64,000 bases of DNA from Voacanga thouarsii (lineage: Eukaryota > Streptophyta > Magnoliopsida > Gentianales > Apocynaceae). The position numbers and the translations under genes are program-made. This document shows, piece after piece, positions 11,412 through 22,500 of the stretch (position 1 is the first letter of the stretch; every line of letters starts with the position of its first letter). Under the pieces are notes generated by a model, which worked only from the letters and a program-made list of their open reading frames with translations, did no database searches and was not told the DNA's origin. The stretch is taken from assembly GCA_026120185.1 (NCBI GenBank), contig JANUWF010002051.1, positions 930,001 through 994,000 on the forward strand, in the 5' to 3' direction.

Positions 11412-12430
11412 GGGAGGTTCTTTTAGTCCATTGACCGTTATTCTCAGAGAGAATAAGCTAACATGACCAAACTATGTGGACTGGAAGAGAAACTTGGACA
11501 TAATACTCACAGCTGAGGAGTATAAGTATGTCCTTTACAAAACCTGCCATATTATCGGGGAAGGTTCCACCGCCGAAGAGCGAGAGGCTGAGAAGGCATG
11601 GAAAAGGGCTAACGAAATGGCACGTACTATATGTTAGCCTCCATGTCTAATGTGCTCCAGTCAAAACACGAGCACATGGCTTCAGCGTATGATATTAGTC
11701 AGTCATTGGCCACTATGTTCGCGGATAAGATCCGGCCCGTAAGGCAGGAGACTCTTCGAACTATAATTAACACTAAGATGGCTGAGAGAGCATCAGTCAG
11801 AGAGTATATACTCAAGATGATTGCTACTTTCGAGGAAACAGAAATCTTAGGGGCTGTTATTGACCCCAAGAGCCAAGTGGACATGGTTCTCGAATCTCTA
11901 TCGGGTTCTTTTACTCAGTTCAAGTTGAATTATAACATGAACAAGTTAAACATGAGTTTAACTGAGTTGATGAAAGAGCTCCAGATGGCAGAAAAGGTCA
12001 TGAAGCCATAATCTAAGGCTATGATTGCTAAGGCTTCATCTTCTAGAATTGGGCCCATGCCCAGAAAGTTCAAGAAGAAGAAAGAAAACGCAGCGACCCA
12101 ACCCAAAGACAATCCCAAGGGCAAGTGCTTCAAATGTGAACTGAAAGGACACTGAAAAAAGGAGTGTCTAGATCTTCAAGCTAAGAAAAACCCAACAGGT
12201 AATGTTTTCTATCTAGAGTCTATATCAATGGTTAGATTAACTTCCACTTAGATTGTTGATTCAGGAGCCACTGATCACATCCGTAACTCCTTGCAGGGGT
12301 TTAGAAAGATTAGAAAACTCCAAAAGGGCGAACATGGACTACGTGTAGAAAAATGGAGCACAAGTTTGGGCCCTTGCAGTGGGAGAGCTGGATCTTGTTT
12401 TTTATTGTAATAGAATAGTGGTTTAGAAAG
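11412..12430 (+). pseudogene. gag: Broken gag and protease of COP-A
   Basis: Gag homology starts near 11412 without an ATG and passes a TGA inside the LTGPNYVDW-type motif (stop at 11463). A one-base frameshift near 11630 leads to the open block 11631-12011, which carries VLESLSGSFTQFKLNYNMNK, typical of copia gag. The zinc knuckle at 12126-12167 keeps C-x2-C-x4-H-x4-C spacing, but the residue after His is a TGA where Trp is usual. The aspartic protease active site DSGATDH is intact at 12258-12278. Downstream protease sequence is poorly preserved. The element cannot make a functional capsid. Confidence 0.85.
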
Positions 12431-13650
12431 ATATTTTATATGATAACGCTCAATCTAAACCTTTAACAAGGAAGAGAAAGACAAATGTCAACAACTCTTA
12501 TCTTTGCCATCTAAGGTTGGGTCATATCAACTCAATCAAGATTCAGAGGTTAATCCATGATGGGTCCTTGGGCTCATTGAGATTGGAAAATTGGCCTTAG
12601 TGTGAATCCTGACTAATTGGAAAGATGACCAAAAGGCCATTTACCCCTAAGGCGGATAGAGCTAAGGAGGTATTGAGTTTTGTTCACACTGATGTGTGTG
12701 GTCCCTTGTCTACACTAACTAGAGGGGGTTTTGAGTACTTCATTATTTTCACGGATAATTGTACGAGGTTTGATTTTATTTATCTGATAAGACGCAAGTC
12801 TGACTCTTTTGATAAGTTCAAGGAGTTTAAGACTGAAGTAGAGCGTTAGACAACTAAATTGATCAAGACCTTATGATCGGATCATGGTGGAGAGTACCTC
12901 CTCGGTGAATTCAAGGACTATATGGTACATTATGAGATAATATCCCAACTCTCTACACCGGGGACATCCCAGTAAAAGAGAGTAGCTGAGAGAAGGAATA
13001 TGACATTGATAGAAATGGTCTGAAGCAGGATGTCTCATGTTTCTCTTCCAGTGTCTTTTTGGGGATATGCCCTGGAAACAACGACATACATTCTGAACTT
13101 GGTGCCTTCTAAGTCAGTACTTAGGACTCCCTATGAGATGTGGACTGGGCGTAAAAAAAGTCTGAATCATCTTAGGATATGGGGTTGTCCAACTTATATA
13201 CTAGTCAATGGATACAAGTTGGAACCAAGATCAGAATTATGCTATTTTGTTGGGTATTCAAAATGGACAAAGGGTGGCTATTTTTATCTTCCTAAGGAGC
13301 AACAAGTACTGGTAAGTACCAATGCTGGATACTTAGAGAATGATCAAAGTACCTCCATGAAAAGTTCAACTAGGTTGGAACTTGAGGAGAAGTTATCTTC
13401 GGAATCAACTTCTCCTGACCCCATTGTGGAACAAAAAGAGGCACAGCCTCAAAAGCCTATACAATTGGAGCCTCGTCGTAGTGGGAGAGTGTCTAAGGTT
13501 CCGGAGAGATGGACTGGAGAAACTTTCGAGCTAATCTCCGACCATCAAGAACAAGACCCCACTAGATACGAGGAGACTATTACTGATGCCGATGCAAATC
13601 TATGGTATGAAGCAATGAAAGCCAAGATTGAGTCAATGTACTTCAATTAG
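12431..13650 (+). pseudogene. int: Broken integrase of COP-A
   Basis: The GAG-pre-integrase/zinc region has HLRLGH near 12510. The second Cys of its CxxC pair reads TGA (12608 region). The catalytic core starts with VHTDVCGPLSTLTRGG (first Asp) at 12679-12726. The second Asp lies in SDHGGEYL near 12888, after stops at 12847 and near 12874. The C-terminal part is open from 13030 to 13650, with the ETTTYILNLVPSKSV and RIWGCPTYI motifs. It ends at a TAG (13648-13650) that interrupts the polyprotein before RT. Confidence 0.85.
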
Positions 13651-15102
13651 GTTTGGGATCTTGTAGCTTCACCAGAAGGGATAAAACCCATTGGGTGTAA
13701 GTGGGTATAAAAGAGAAAGAGTGGAGTGGATAGAATGGTGGAAACCTTCAAGGCTAGACTTGTAGCGAAAGGGTATACTCAGAAAAAGGGAATCGATTAT
13801 GAGGAGACCTTTTCCCCAGTAGCCATGCTTAAGTCCATCCGAATCCTCTTTGCCATCACATGTCATTATGACTATGAGATATGGCAAATGGATGTTAAGA
13901 TGGCATTTTTAAATGGTCATCTTAGCGAAATCATCTATATATCCCAACCGGAAGACTTTATTGATGAAGGCCAAGAACATATAGTTTGCAAGCTTAAGAA
14001 GTATATTTATGGACTTAAGCAGGCATCGAGAGCATGGAACATCTATTTTGACGAGACTATAAAGTCTTACAATTTCACTCAAAATGAGGATGAACTATGC
14101 GTATACAGAAAAATTGAAGGTATTGATGTGATTTTTCTTGTCTTGTATATGGATGACATTCTACTCATTGGAAATATAGGGTCATTGTCATCTATAAAGG
14201 TTTGGCTGTCTAGTCAATTCAATATGAAGGACTTGGGAGAAGCCAGCTATATTCTCAGGATTAGGCTTCTTAGAAATAAGAAGTAGAGAATGTTAGGATT
14301 ATCCCAAGCGACATACGTTGACAAGATGCTGGGCAAGTACAACATGAACTCATGCATGGGAGCACTAATTCCTTACAGACATGAGATGTCTTTTTCTTCA
14401 AGGGACTGTCCTAAGTCTCAAGAAGAAAAGGACAGAATGAGTAGGATTCCCTACGCTTCGACTGTTGGAAGTCTCATGTACGTCATGCTGTGTACTAGGC
14501 CAGATATCTACTTTGTTGTAGACTTGGTTAGCAGATATCAGTCAAACCCTAGGGAGGTTCATTGGTATGTTGTAAAGTATATTCTCAAGTACCTCAAGGG
14601 AACGAGAAATTATATGCTGGTTTACAGGGCTGATGATTTGGTTCCTACAAAATACACAAACTCAAACTTCTAAGTGGATAAGGATGAGTGAAAATCTACT
14701 AGTGGATATGTCTTCACCTTATCTGGAGGATCCATTTCATAGAGGAGTATCAAACAATCTTGCATTGCTGACTTGACCAAGGAAGCTGAGTATGTGGCAG
14801 CTTCGGAGTCATCCAAGGAAGCAGTCTGGCTTCGAAAGTTCCTTTCAGAACTTGAAGTCATGCCACACATTGACAGGCCGATTGTGATGTATTGTGACAA
14901 CATTGGAGTAGTATCACAATCCAAAGAATCCAAGAACCACAAGAAGGGGAAGCACATTGAGAGGAAGTACCACCTGATCCGGGATTTCATCAAGAGATGG
15001 GAAGTCATAGTGGAACAGATTGCCTCAGAGAACAATCTAGCGAACCCATTCACCAAGCCTTTGGTTGAGAGAGTCTTCAAGAGACACTTAGACGCCAAAT
15101 GA
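13651..15102 (+). pseudogene. pol: Broken reverse transcriptase and RNase H of COP-A
   Basis: RT is open at 13726-14286 with KARLVAKGYTQKKGIDYEET, QMDVKMAFLNG, LKQASRAW and the catalytic YMDD (14146-14157) all intact. A TAG near 14284 precedes the SYGSLMY-like VGSLMYVMLCTRPDI block (14290-14673). RNase H follows, with stops near 14671, 14689 and 14742, then an open end at 14773-15102 carrying EAEYVAASE, MYCDN and HIERKYHLIRD. Most stops sit where Trp or Gln codons are expected, consistent with C-to-T or G-to-A transitions at methylated sites. Confidence 0.88.
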
Positions 15103-15111
15103 GTGGGCAGA

Positions 15112-16651
15112 TGCGTATTTATTTGGATATAAAAATCATATAAAAATAAGTACATTCTCAATCAAGTTTAAATTAAAACGTTAACCCCAAATTACACATA
15201 TGAGCAAGCGTACTCATCATTAACATAGCATAGGGTTCAAATGAGTGTCGATCCTCCAGGAACAAGTATGCATTAATCACTTCTCTTTTATTGTTTAACC
15301 GACTCAATAAAGTTAAAAAGAAATAAAAAGGAATATAATATAATATAATATAATATATACATGTCAAGGATGTAGAATTATGTAACTCAAACCATTATTT
15401 TAACAAACATAATCTTAAAGTACCCAATCTTTATCATAACTAATTATTCTCTTGGCATCATGAAGGATAATATAGATTCACTCCTTTTTCTAATCTATGA
15501 AATCCCTATCTTCTAAACAAACTAGTATCACATATCCTATCTCAACTAATTCACCTAAAAGATGCATTAAACCCAATCCTTTGATTAAATTTCCATTCCT
15601 GGCAAATTTACTTATGAAATTAACCAATGAATACATATCCTGACAGACATCAATTAACCTTTAACTACTTTGTTCCTAATAATTAACCCCTTTGTCCAAG
15701 CAAGTTAAAAGACAACAAATATGAAACTAACAAATTCAAACCACCATCAACCCCTTTGTCCAAGTAAGTTAATGGAAAGAAATAACCAATTAATCTCGTA
15801 ATCAACACAAGTAATTAAACACCAAGAAGAATAATCAATTAATTAAAAGATCAAATAACTCTAAAAATCATGAATACCTAAAACAATGTCAAATTACAAT
15901 AAAATAATTAATACATCACTGTCAAGAAAAAGAAAACAAAGTAAAAGAAAGCACTCATAGACAAGCCTCATTCTTCTTCCTTTGAAGACCTTTCTGCACA
16001 ACCCTCCTTGATTGAAGAATTCCTCCTTTAATTTGATTGATTTTCTATGATGATTTATGAACTCTCCCTCTTTCTCTTATGTTTTCCATCTATTTATAGA
16101 CTTAGAAAATGCCTAAACTCGTTGGTGCAAGGTTCATGGCCGAGTAGAAGTAGGAAGATACTAAAATTTTGTAGATTACCAAAAACTGCGTCAAAAAATC
16201 AAGATTCCGTCTTATCCTCAGGGCACAACCGGCACCGCCTTGGCTACTAGAGTCAGTGCCAGTTGTGTTCTGTTTCTTCCGTAGTTCGTCGATTTTTTTT
16301 TTTTTTATTTCAGCACAACGTTGTCTAGAGTACAGCCAGCACCGTCTTGGCTACTAGAGTTGGTGCCGGTTCAATTATGTTCCGGTCCTATTTCAACAAT
16401 TTTCTGTCGTCTCGAAGTGCATGCCAACAGCACATGGCCGGCGCTAGTTCCTCTAGCCTAGCCAGCGTCGCCTCTGTTCTATTTTGCAACGTTTTTGCTT
16501 TATTTTACCCCTAAAATTTGAAATAATGAATAAAATACATTTCCAAGGGTAAAATCTCAAATATGAAGGAATATGACTAGTTATTGAATAGAATGTATCA
16601 CAAAAGAGCCTTAAATAACTAGAAAAAATATGACTAATTTAGGCCCTATCA
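15112..16651 (-). repeat. ATH2 3' LTR (inverted)
   Basis: On the minus strand it starts TGATAGGGCC, the best-preserved start of the family, and ends near CAAATAAATACGCA. The TATA box lies at 16091-16098. The GC-rich motif pairs lie at 16209-16260, 16325-16370 and 16435-16480. Confidence 0.88.
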
Positions 16652-16668
16652 ATTCCCCCACACTTACT
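16652..16668 (-). promoter_or_regulatory. Polypurine tract of ATH2
   Basis: On the minus strand this reads AAGTGTGGGGGAATT directly before the LTR start, preceded by GAGGACAAGCAAAG. It is cleaner than the ATH1 copy. Confidence 0.78.
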
Positions 16669-18480
16669 CTTTGCTTGTCCTCAAGCAAAATATCAAAGAC
16701 AAATAGGAAAATACAAGGTTTCATCAATCACTCAATCAATTTCAAAATATTTCTAATGCTTCCTTCATTCAAGAACATAAAACACATGCTACTATATCTT
16801 TCACAACAAATGCAAGACTTGTGTAGGTGAATAGTGAGATTTAGTAGAACAATCCCAATACTTAACAATATTCTCAAACCATTGAAAAGAATTTAGTTAA
16901 AAAAAAATATGCATTCCATAAGCTTACTTTTCATACACTCTCTCCACTAATCCGAGACATATCATGATTCTACTTAAGTCAAGTAGGACTTTCAAGCTTG
17001 TAATGTAAGACTAAAGAGCTTGTAATGTAACTTGTCAAACGAAGGATATAGGAGAATCAATTATCAAAGAAGCTGAGAGTTCGCAAGAAAATGATAAACA
17101 AAATGTATCAATAACTTCCAAACTTCTCTTGCTCTCCTATCCCAAAATCAATCAAAACCCATAACCTTATTTAGCAATTACAATTCAACTCCAACCAATC
17201 TTGCATTGTTTTTCCAATCCTTCCCAACTCATCAATAATTTTTCTTCATAAGATCGTTCAAATTTTCAACAATGGTGTCAAGAACTTGATGTGAACTCAA
17301 CTTTTACAGCTCAATCACCATTCCTCTTGTGATCTTTTTTTTCTTTCTCTTTCATTTTTTCTTCTTTTCTTTCTTTTCTCTCTTCTTTTGTTTTTACAGC
17401 TGCTATTCTTTTCTTTCTCAATTTCTCTCTTCTCATCTTTTCTAGCAGCTTTTTGTTTTCTTTATGTTTTCACTTTTTCTTTTTTTTTTTTCTTTCTTTG
17501 CTTTTTATTCCTTCTTTCCTTTCCCAACTCATACACTATTAATGCATGACTGAAAGCAACAAGTTATAATCTTTTCACAAGTGTTCTCCCTCAACATTCT
17601 TCTACATATACTTTTATCCATTAAGAGCATAGAGGTTTGGAAGAATTATTCAAACTCTTAGAAAGAAATAATGGACACAGTATGATAACGGGTTTTAAGA
17701 AAGAAATTCACCAATTTAGGCTCAAAATAGGCACTATGGATAATACGAAAATAGGTAGCTTGAAAAGCTTAAACTATCCAAAGAAGGCCTATTACCGTCA
17801 TCCCTAAGTTAAATCATGAATGTCTTTTTTATTTCGCCTCGAGAGGTATTCAAGTAAGTTCTAGAATGCTCCATGAATTTTAGTAGAAAAACAGGTTTAA
17901 GAACAATGTAAAGTATTTAATCAAGAACTACTTAGTCCAAGTGCGTGCAAAAAGTCCTACATAAACCATAAACGATATAGAACATATGCTCTATAATCCA
18001 TCCTAAAGACATGCATTAAAAATACAGTTTGAAATCTCAAAGAAAATCAAAAAAAATTTTAAAAATTTTGCTCATAAGAAGGATAAAGTATAAAAGAATT
18101 ATGCATAGAAGAATTTTCAATCAAATCACTCCCCCATACTTAAACGGGACATTGTCCTCAATGGCCAAATAAATAGAACAAAGAATAAATAATGCCATGG
18201 GACCAAAAATATAAAGGAGAAAAGATAAGAAAGGCAATACTTCCATATATCGTGCAATGTGCTGTACAAGAGCTGAATTCCTAAAGAAAGAGGCATTGGC
18301 AAAGTACCTAAAAAAAATAAAAATACAAAAGAAAGACCAAAGCATAAAAAGTAAAAAAGAAAAATAAAGCAAAACGAAAGGAAGAAAATAGTACAACAGA
18401 GGAAAGAAAGCAAGAACTCACTAGAAAAGACATGAAAAGATAAAGGAAAAATAAGAGTGAACAATAAGATAAAGTGTGGA
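16669..18480 (-). other. ATH2 3' untranslated region
   Basis: This is the inverted counterpart of ATH1 6000-7770, including the purine/pyrimidine-skewed block (17325-17530). The Phe/Leu/Ser-rich minus-strand ORFs at 18121-18584 are low-complexity translations of this UTR and not genes. Confidence 0.7.
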
Positions 18481-18574
18481 ACAAGAAGCTCAATCCTCCT
18501 CCTCCTCATCATCTTCGTCAGCCGGTGCGGAAGGGCCCTCACCACCATGTTGGCCTGGAAAATGCTGCCTCCAT

Positions 18575-18596
18575 TCATATACATATTAATATATAC

Positions 18597-18632
<36 letters not shown>

Positions 18633-18915
18633 AAAAGATATTAACTATTAATAAATATACATATATGTATGTATATATATGTATATGTATTTATTAATAT
18701 ATACATATATATTAATATTCTATTTTAATATTATATATTATATTTATTTATATATATTAATATGTTATATTATATATATATATTAAAAATAGTACATTAG
18801 TTGTATATATATGTATATATATATTTATTAATATATTGAAAAAGTATATGAATATATATTTATGTATGTATGTATATATATATATATATAATATTAATCT
18901 ATATTTATATTTATC

Positions 18916-18953
<38 letters not shown>

Positions 18954-19233
18954 ATACATATTTACATATGTAGTATATATGTGGTGTGTGCCAAATAAAT
19001 ATATATAAATATATATGTATGTATATATGTATATCTATTTATATGTTTTTAATGTGTTTGGTGTGTGTGTATATTTATTAATATATATTAATATGCTATA
19101 TTAATATATATATATATATATATTATTAAAAGATATTAATTATTAATATATATATATATATGTATATATATTTGTTAATATTTTAAAAAGATTATTAATT
19201 TTTATTTATATATATATTAATATACTTAATATA

Positions 19234-19275
<42 letters not shown>
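18575..19275. repeat. TA-dinucleotide-rich tract
   Basis: About 700 bp consists almost wholly of TA, TATG and TTAATA repeats with occasional GTGTG. It separates the broken end of ATH2 from the pararetrovirus. It has no coding content. TA repeats are unstable, and a tract like this is a plausible site for the rearrangement that removed the rest of ATH2. Confidence 0.85.
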
Positions 19276-19281
<6 letters not shown>

Positions 19282-19535
19282 CGACTGCTCTAAGTTCTGG
19301 GCAGAGGAAAAGAAGATAAGATGAAGAAGAAGCTGAAAATGATTTTCTTCTGAATTCTAGTTCAATATGACTAGAAGGAGTTTCAATAATTCTATCTATG
19401 GTTTTAGATTCATAATGTTTTTTAGGATTAATGATGTTTTCAAAATTCCATGTAGGATTCTGAAGAATGTTATCCCATTTGATCATTCGTAGGACAAAGG
19501 TATTTGATCTATCAAAGTTGGTTGCCAACAGATAC
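19276..19535 (-). pseudogene. EPRV segment A: partial duplicate of ORF1 downstream of the movement protein
   Basis: It is a direct, diverged repeat of 20693-20941 in the same orientation. It lacks some of the stops seen in segment C but carries its own frame change near the serine-rich part. It abuts the TA tract on one side and the inverted promoter segment B on the other. Confidence 0.75.
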
Positions 19536-19951
19536 TAGATTTCAGTATTTTCGACAATGGAGATATGGATAATCCTTCTAATATTGCCCAAGCTTATCTC
19601 TGTCAAAGTTCGTAATGGAAAGACTCCACTCCAAGTGGAAAAGAGAAACAAGACAAATTCAGCTACACCAGCAGTCAAATCAGCTTTATCATATTACTCA
19701 GCTTTTCTGCAAAATAATTGTGAAGACAGCAGAAAATGGTAGACCCCTCCATTCAAGACGTCTTTTGGAACAGTTCTTCCTAATGGCCGACAACTTGATT
19801 CCTTCCTCCACTCAGATGGACCCTACATCAATAATGCAGCAATCAATTAGAGAGAGCTATGCAACTTCTGCCTATATAAAGACAGCTATTACTCCAAGAC
19901 ATGCAGTCTCACTTGCGAGCAGAACATCCTAAGAGTGAAACCCCTTTGTAT
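19536..19951 (+). promoter_or_regulatory. EPRV segment B: second copy of ORF2 tail and pregenomic promoter, inverted
   Basis: This matches the minus-strand sequence 22560-22170. It contains the last codons of ORF2, a region of scattered direct matches and a TATA box TATATAAA at 19873-19880. It ends abruptly at about 19951, before the polyadenylation region and primer binding site. The two promoter copies are 2.2 kb apart and point in opposite directions, towards each other. Confidence 0.72.
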
Positions 19952-20883
19952 GTTTCTTCTATATTTTGAGTTTCATCTAAATTCATAGTTCCCTTTTCAA
20001 GTTTTATATTCTTTGGTTCATATAAAATAAGTTTAAACACCGAATTAGGATCTATGGATTGTTTTGGATTAAACTATTTTAATTGTGAGATTTCTCGTAC
20101 CGATGATTTATTATCTAATTGTTCAACTTTACTAGCCATAGTAATTAGCATCTGGTTTGTATAATTAGTCTATTGAATAACTTTACTTAAGTCTTTATTT
20201 GTTGCATCACCTTGTTTATCTAAATTTTCTAATTTAAAGGGTGAGGCTGTGACCACCTGATTTTCTACCAGAATCTTAATTTCTTCGGCAGGAGGAAATA
20301 CGGATTCTTTGATTTCATTTTTGGTTGTGTACCATTTCTTAGTAATAACATTTAATATGTTGCATTTTTTATAAGTGATTAGTTCATACCAATCATAGAA
20401 ATCTAAGTATTGTTTCATTCTGATTTGATCAGAATAATATTTTTGTAAGAGTCTAGCTCTTTCAAATTCAGAGACGGTAGCATAATACCATTCACATTTA
20501 AGCTTATTACATGGTCTATTCGAAAGTTTTCTAAGATAATCTTTGTTTAGGACAAAGTTATTTTCAATTGTTAAAACCATTAATGAGGAAGGCGTATTCA
20601 TTTCTGATTGTGTAGGACTTCTTGATTTAACACTGACATTTTCTTCATAATTAACTTTAGGAATTTCACCAGTAAAGTCAACGTCACTAAAGCGTCGACT
20701 GCTCTGAGTTTTGGGTAGAGGGAAAGAAGATGAAAAAGAAGCTGAAAAGGATTTTCTTCAGAATTCTAGTTCAATATGACCAGAAGAAGTTTCAATGATT
20801 CTATATATGGTTTTAGATTCATAATGTTTTTTAGGATTAATGATGTTTTCAAAATTCCATGTAGGATTCTAAAGAACGTTATC
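19952..20883 (-). pseudogene. EPRV ORF1, region downstream of the movement protein
   Basis: It is in the same frame as the movement protein, separated by stops close to 20881, 20865 and 20755. It is then open from 20601 to 20170 (about 143 residues), with further homology-like sequence towards 19952 beyond a stop. The domain is not one I can name. It lies between the movement protein and where capsid and protease would be expected in a caulimovirid polyprotein. It contains an aromatic-rich central part and a polar C-terminal part that may form helices. It is truncated at 19952 by the inverted segment B. Confidence 0.55.
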
Positions 20884-21570
20884 CTATTTGATCATTTGTG
20901 GGACAAAGGTATTTGATCTATTAAAGTTGGTTTCCAATAGACAGGTTTCTTTGGGATTACCAATATGCTGTTTGGCTTTAGGATTTATTGTGGTTTTCAT
21001 TACCTTGTAATAAACACGATAAATTAAACTAAGAGATTCAGAACCTAATTCAAAATCTAAATTCTTTGTCTGAATGTTCAAAGTTAAGGTTTTAAGAATA
21101 TGTAGGTCTATGAGATCTACAGTAAAGTTTGGATAATGGTTAAAGTAAACTGGACCATTAGCTGTGTTCGATTCAAGAACTGTTAACAAACTGTTTTGAA
21201 AATCGAGATGCCTGCTATCCCTAAATAAGAGGCAAATCGGAGCATTAATACCTAAACGGTATAAGGGTTTAACTACTACTTGTACTAATCCGATATGGAG
21301 ATATCGATACTTATTTTTGCGATGGTGTTCTAAGGTTTCTGGATTTAGAAGCTGAATTGTCCCGTAAGACTGATTTATGGAAAGTATTTTTTTGGTGGTT
21401 TTGATGGTGTAGTTTTGTACTAAATCAAACATTCATTTTTCATAAATCTTATCAAAATTTTCTAATGGTAAATTCCAATTCATTAATCTGGATTCAACTT
21501 TATCTAGTTGAGTACTAATTTCTAAATCATTAACGGATTCAATATCTAATTCAGAAAGCTTAGAAGCCAT
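20884..21570 (-). pseudogene. EPRV movement protein domain (N-terminus of ORF1)
   Basis: It starts at an ATG at 21570 in a good plant context (an A and a G flank it as CCATGG). One in-frame TGA (around 21433) separates a 45-residue N-terminal piece from the 182-residue main part (21432-20884). The main part carries segments typical of the 30K-superfamily movement protein of caulimovirids, such as YLHIGLVQVVVKPL and GPVYFNHYPNF. These proteins move viral genomes through plasmodesmata. The frame ends at 20884 with a stop and continues as described for the next segment. It is interrupted and not functional as it stands. Confidence 0.78.
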
Positions 21571-22026
21571 GGATAATGTCAAGGTAAGGAAAGGATACTT
21601 TCTCTCCCTTTTTCTATGCCGGTGTAAATAATACGAGTTCTATTGTTCCTTAGGGTTATGCCTTAACCTATGTCGCTTTGTTTCTTCCTAGGACACATCT
21701 AGTATCAGACACACCAAAAATACTATGCTTTTGGTTGAGAGCTACGGGACCACCCCCGGGTTAAGGCCAACACAATGCCACTCCGACTAACAGCTTAATC
21801 CAACGGTTCTGGGCTGACCAATGTACTAGCTGCTCACATAGGTGACTATTAACCAACATAGCTTAAAAATACTAGAAGAAACATACAAAAAGGCATACCA
21901 ATTAAGAACAAAAGAAAACGGATTAAACTAAATAATGCAAGATTTAGAAAAAGAAAGTAAACAAACTTACTTGGACATGATTTTGCAAATCATAGAGGAT
22001 TTATGATGAAGCAAATTGAGCACTTA
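21571..22026 (-). other. EPRV leader between primer binding site and ORF1
   Basis: About 455 bases with several short upstream reading frames and local GC-rich stretches (for example the ACCCGGGGGTGGTCC part near 21751). This resembles the structured leaders that caulimovirids use with ribosome shunting. Structure and function are inferred and were not computed. Confidence 0.45.
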
Positions 22027-22038
22027 GCTCTGATACCA
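22027..22038 (-). promoter_or_regulatory. EPRV primer binding site, initiator tRNA-Met
   Basis: On the minus strand this is TGGTATCAGAGC, an exact 12-base match to the canonical tRNA-Met primer binding site. In caulimovirids this site defines position 1 of the circular map. Confidence 0.85.
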
Positions 22039-22500
22039 AAATTTTGACCCAGGATATTTCAATGCAAAATCTTCTATTTCTATTGAACTAGATTGAATTT
22101 TACAAAAGGTTTTGCTGAATTACAAGTGTTTGAAATCTATGACAAAGATTGCAAATATCGAAATACAAAGGGGTTTCACTCTCAGGATGTTCTGCTCGCA
22201 AGTGAGACTGCATCTCTTGGAGTAATAGCTGTCTTATATAGGCAAATGTTGCATAGCTCTCTCTAATTGATTGCTGCATTATTGATGTAGGGTCCATCTG
22301 AGTGGAGGAAGGAATCAAGTTGTTGACCATCAGGAAGAACTGTTCCAAAAGACGTCTTGAGTGGAGGGGTCCACCACTTTCTACTGTCTTCACAATTATT
22401 TTGCAGAAAAGCTGAGTAATATGATAAAGCTTATTTGACTGCTGGTACAACTAAATTTGTCTTGTTTCTCTTTTCCACTTGGAGTGGAGTCTTGCCATTA
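22039..22500 (-). promoter_or_regulatory. EPRV pregenomic RNA promoter and polyadenylation region
   Basis: A TATA box (TATATAA on the minus strand, plus 22234-22240) lies about 200 bp upstream of the primer binding site. The stretch between contains AT-rich words that could serve polyadenylation. An inverted second copy of the upstream part is segment B. The arrangement matches the 35S-type promoter position of pararetroviruses. Confidence 0.6.

Larger units (their letters stand above)
9751..15111 (+). mobile_element. COP-A: old Ty1/copia element (internal region)
   Basis: The domain order is gag, zinc knuckle, protease, integrase, reverse transcriptase, RNase H. Integrase before RT defines copia rather than gypsy. 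The leader from the PBS to gag is long (about 1.65 kb). The 5' LTR is split by ATH1. The 3' LTR is not visible, because ATH2 begins at 15112, only ten bases after the RNase H stop. The coding region is damaged by many in-frame stops and a few frameshifts. Confidence 0.88.
15112..18565 (-). mobile_element. ATH2: inverted, truncated copy of the ATH1 family
   Basis: Read on the minus strand this is the second-ORF tail (18565-18481), an upstream polypurine-like tract (about 18127-18145), a ~1.45 kb 3' UTR, a polypurine tract (16652-16668) and a full LTR (16651-15112). It matches ATH1 from about 5930 to 9318 without large gaps. The rest is missing: sequence changes to a TA-repeat tract near 18575. 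The left insertion point is directly after the COP-A RNase H. The opposite target duplication cannot be tested because the far end is lost. Confidence 0.88.

Noticed and set aside
18121..18584. Three overlapping hydrophobic minus-strand ORFs that look like membrane proteins
   Set aside because: They are translations of the pyrimidine-rich ATH2 UTR and of the antisense of the second-ORF tail.
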